A stretch of DNA of 15,670 nt from Wenzhouxiangella sp. Lineage in GTDB: Bacteria; Pseudomonadota; Gammaproteobacteria; Xanthomonadales; Wenzhouxiangellaceae. The notes under the pieces were generated by a model. That model did not search any database. It worked only from the letters and a program-made list of their open reading frames with translations, and was not told where the DNA came from. The number at the start of each line of letters is the position of its first letter. Position 1 is the first letter of the stretch. The stretch is taken from NCBI GenBank assembly GCA_018400355.1, contig JAGYMV010000011.1, positions 1 to 15,670 on the forward strand, written 5' to 3'. The position numbers were made by a program, and so were the translations under genes. Positions 14,717 to 15,670 of the stretch are shown piece after piece.

Positions 14717-15443
14717 GACCAACGTCATGATCAAAAAAGAATGGATGGCGTATTTTTATACACCCATTGCACCACTGTTTTTGATTATTTTCTTGGTGCT
14801 GAGTTCGGCGTTGACGTTTTATGTGGGTGGCTTTTATGAGCGGGAGATCGCCGATTTGGAGCCTTTTTTCCAATTCCACCCGTGGATCTACCTGTTTCTG
14901 GTGCCCGCCATTGGAATGCGTCTTTGGTCGGAGGAGTATCGAAGCGGCTCTGCAGAGTTGTTGCTGACGCTCCCACTGAGCACTTGGGAAGTGGTGTTGG
15001 GCAAATATTTGGCCGCGCTTGGGCTGATTGGTTTGGGGCTGTTGTTGAGCTTTCCGATATGGATCACGGTCAACGTGCTGGGTGACCCCGACAATGGGGT
15101 CATTTTGGGGGCCTATTTGGGTAGCTTATTAATGGCGGGTGCATTTTTGGCCATCAGTGCGGCCATCTCTGCCACCACGTCAAACCAGGTGGTGGCGTTT
15201 ATCGGCAGTTGTGCCATTTGTTTTGTGTTCCTCATGTCTGGCATGCCGCTGGTCCTTGACCCCGTCGGCCAGATCTTTCCTCAGTCATGGGTGGATGTGA
15301 TCAGCCAAATGAGTTTCTTGGTGCACTATTCAGCCATGGCTCGGGGGATATTGGATTTGAAGAGTTTGGTCTATTTCTTGGGTCTCATTGGCGTCTTGCT
15401 CACAGGCAATTGGGCAATGATTGAGTTAAGGAAGGCATCGTAG
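14709..15443 (+). CDS. ABC-2 type permease, GldF-like
   Basis: A 244-residue polytopic inner-membrane protein, the usual size for GldF-type permeases. It opens with a short cytoplasmic KKEW segment, a helix near 20-42, the conserved motif RLWSEEYRSGSAELLLTLP (71-89) of this family after a second helix, and further helices near 98-120, 128-151, 155-175 and 218-237. It would pair with the preceding ATPase. The start is one of several in-frame ATGs (14670, 14700, 14709, 14727). I took 14709 because GAGG and AGGA lie just upstream and the N-terminus then fits the family. This start overlaps the ATPase gene by eight bases. It is four bases from the next gene. Confidence 0.88.
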   Translation: MRKTNVMIKKEWMAYFYTPIAPLFLIIFLVLSSALTFYVGGFYEREIADLEPFFQFHPWIYLFLVPAIGMRLWSEEYRSGSAELLLTLPLSTWEVVLGKYLAALGLIGLGLLLSFPIWITVNVLGDPDNGVILGAYLGSLLMAGAFLAISAAISATTSNQVVAFIGSCAICFVFLMSGMPLVLDPVGQIFPQSWVDVISQMSFLVHYSAMARGILDLKSLVYFLGLIGVLLTGNWAMIELRKAS

Positions 15444-15446
15444 CCC

Positions 15447-15670
15447 ATGTCGAGACGCGCACTTTTGTCTATGTTTGGGTTGTCTGTATTGGCCTTTTTG
15501 GTGGTGCTTGCCAGTATGAGCATGTGGCCGGGGCAAACTCGGGTCGATCTCACTGAAAACCAGTTGCATACCTTAAGCGATGGCAGCAAGCAGGTCTTGA
15601 GTGCGCTCAAATCGCCGGTGAGTATCCAAGTCTATTTCAGTGACCAAGCCAGCGAGGATTTGCCAGCTGT
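15447..15670 (+). CDS. GldG-like ABC auxiliary membrane protein (3' end cut by window)
   Basis: The first 74 codons of a gene that runs off the right edge. A positive N-terminus (MSRRALL) and a membrane helix (about 6-27) are followed by RVDLTENQLHTLSDGSKQVLSAL and SPVSIQVYFSD. That is the family pattern of GldG-type proteins (an R-x-DLT-E...hTLS stretch, then a beta strand ending in VYFS), whose periplasmic domain lies after the first helix. Only three bases separate it from the permease stop, so the three genes form one operon. The rest of the protein, normally several hundred residues with a second helix near the end, is outside the window. Confidence 0.85.
   Translation, partial: MSRRALLSMFGLSVLAFLVVLASMSMWPGQTRVDLTENQLHTLSDGSKQVLSALKSPVSIQVYFSDQASEDLPA

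Noticed and set aside
1..15670. tRNA, rRNA, CRISPR array, insertion sequence, prophage or toxin-antitoxin genes
   Set aside because: Looked for by eye on both strands; no cloverleaf, repeat-spacer pattern, transposase motif or small two-gene toxin pair was seen.

Overview
This window reads as ordinary chromosome of a gammaproteobacterium. The pointers are a hemX-hemY pair, an LptM-type small lipoprotein, a typA/bipA gene close to the E. coli form and a prpB-prpC pair. The species cannot be named from sequence alone; an aquatic or marine heterotroph is a guess based on gene content. I see no rRNA, tRNA, CRISPR, transposase, phage gene or att site. Base composition and codon use look even throughout, so there is no sign of recent transfer. 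Coding density is very high, with many 4-base ATGA overlaps.

Layout. (1) 1-781, minus strand: a small OM-lipoprotein gene (lptM) overlaps a class I SAM methyltransferase gene that runs off the left edge. (2) 825-1529, plus strand: a carboxylesterase/lysophospholipase-like serine hydrolase. (3) 1530-1755: a 226-base gap with at most one doubtful small ORF. (4) 1756-4217: hemX and hemY overlapping by 4 bases, without the hemC-hemD genes that usually precede them. (5) 4273-12580: a long head-to-tail run. It starts with typA, which has its own consensus -10. It continues with an acyl-CoA dehydrogenase of the ACAD10/11 type, an aminoglycoside-phosphotransferase-fold kinase, two bPH_2 (DUF304) membrane proteins (YdbS-like and YdbT-like), prpB and prpC, and ends at a good intrinsic terminator (about 12606-12638). 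(6) 12668-13765, minus strand: an M14-type zinc amidohydrolase of the succinylglutamate desuccinylase/aspartoacylase family. (7) 13784-15670, plus strand: an ABC export module of the GldA-GldF-GldG kind; the GldG-like gene is cut by the right edge.

How they may work together. The dehydrogenase and the kinase are the two halves of what is one fused protein in human ACAD11, and they resemble the LvaC/LvaA pair of levulinate catabolism. Both known systems phosphorylate and rearrange 4-hydroxyacyl-CoA so that it can enter beta-oxidation. Odd-chain or branched substrates give propionyl-CoA, which PrpC and PrpB (2-methylcitrate cycle) would consume. The run therefore reads as a plausible hydroxy-acid to propionate catabolic unit. 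The two bPH_2 membrane proteins in its middle, one translationally coupled to the kinase, are the least explained part and the best candidate for something not yet described.
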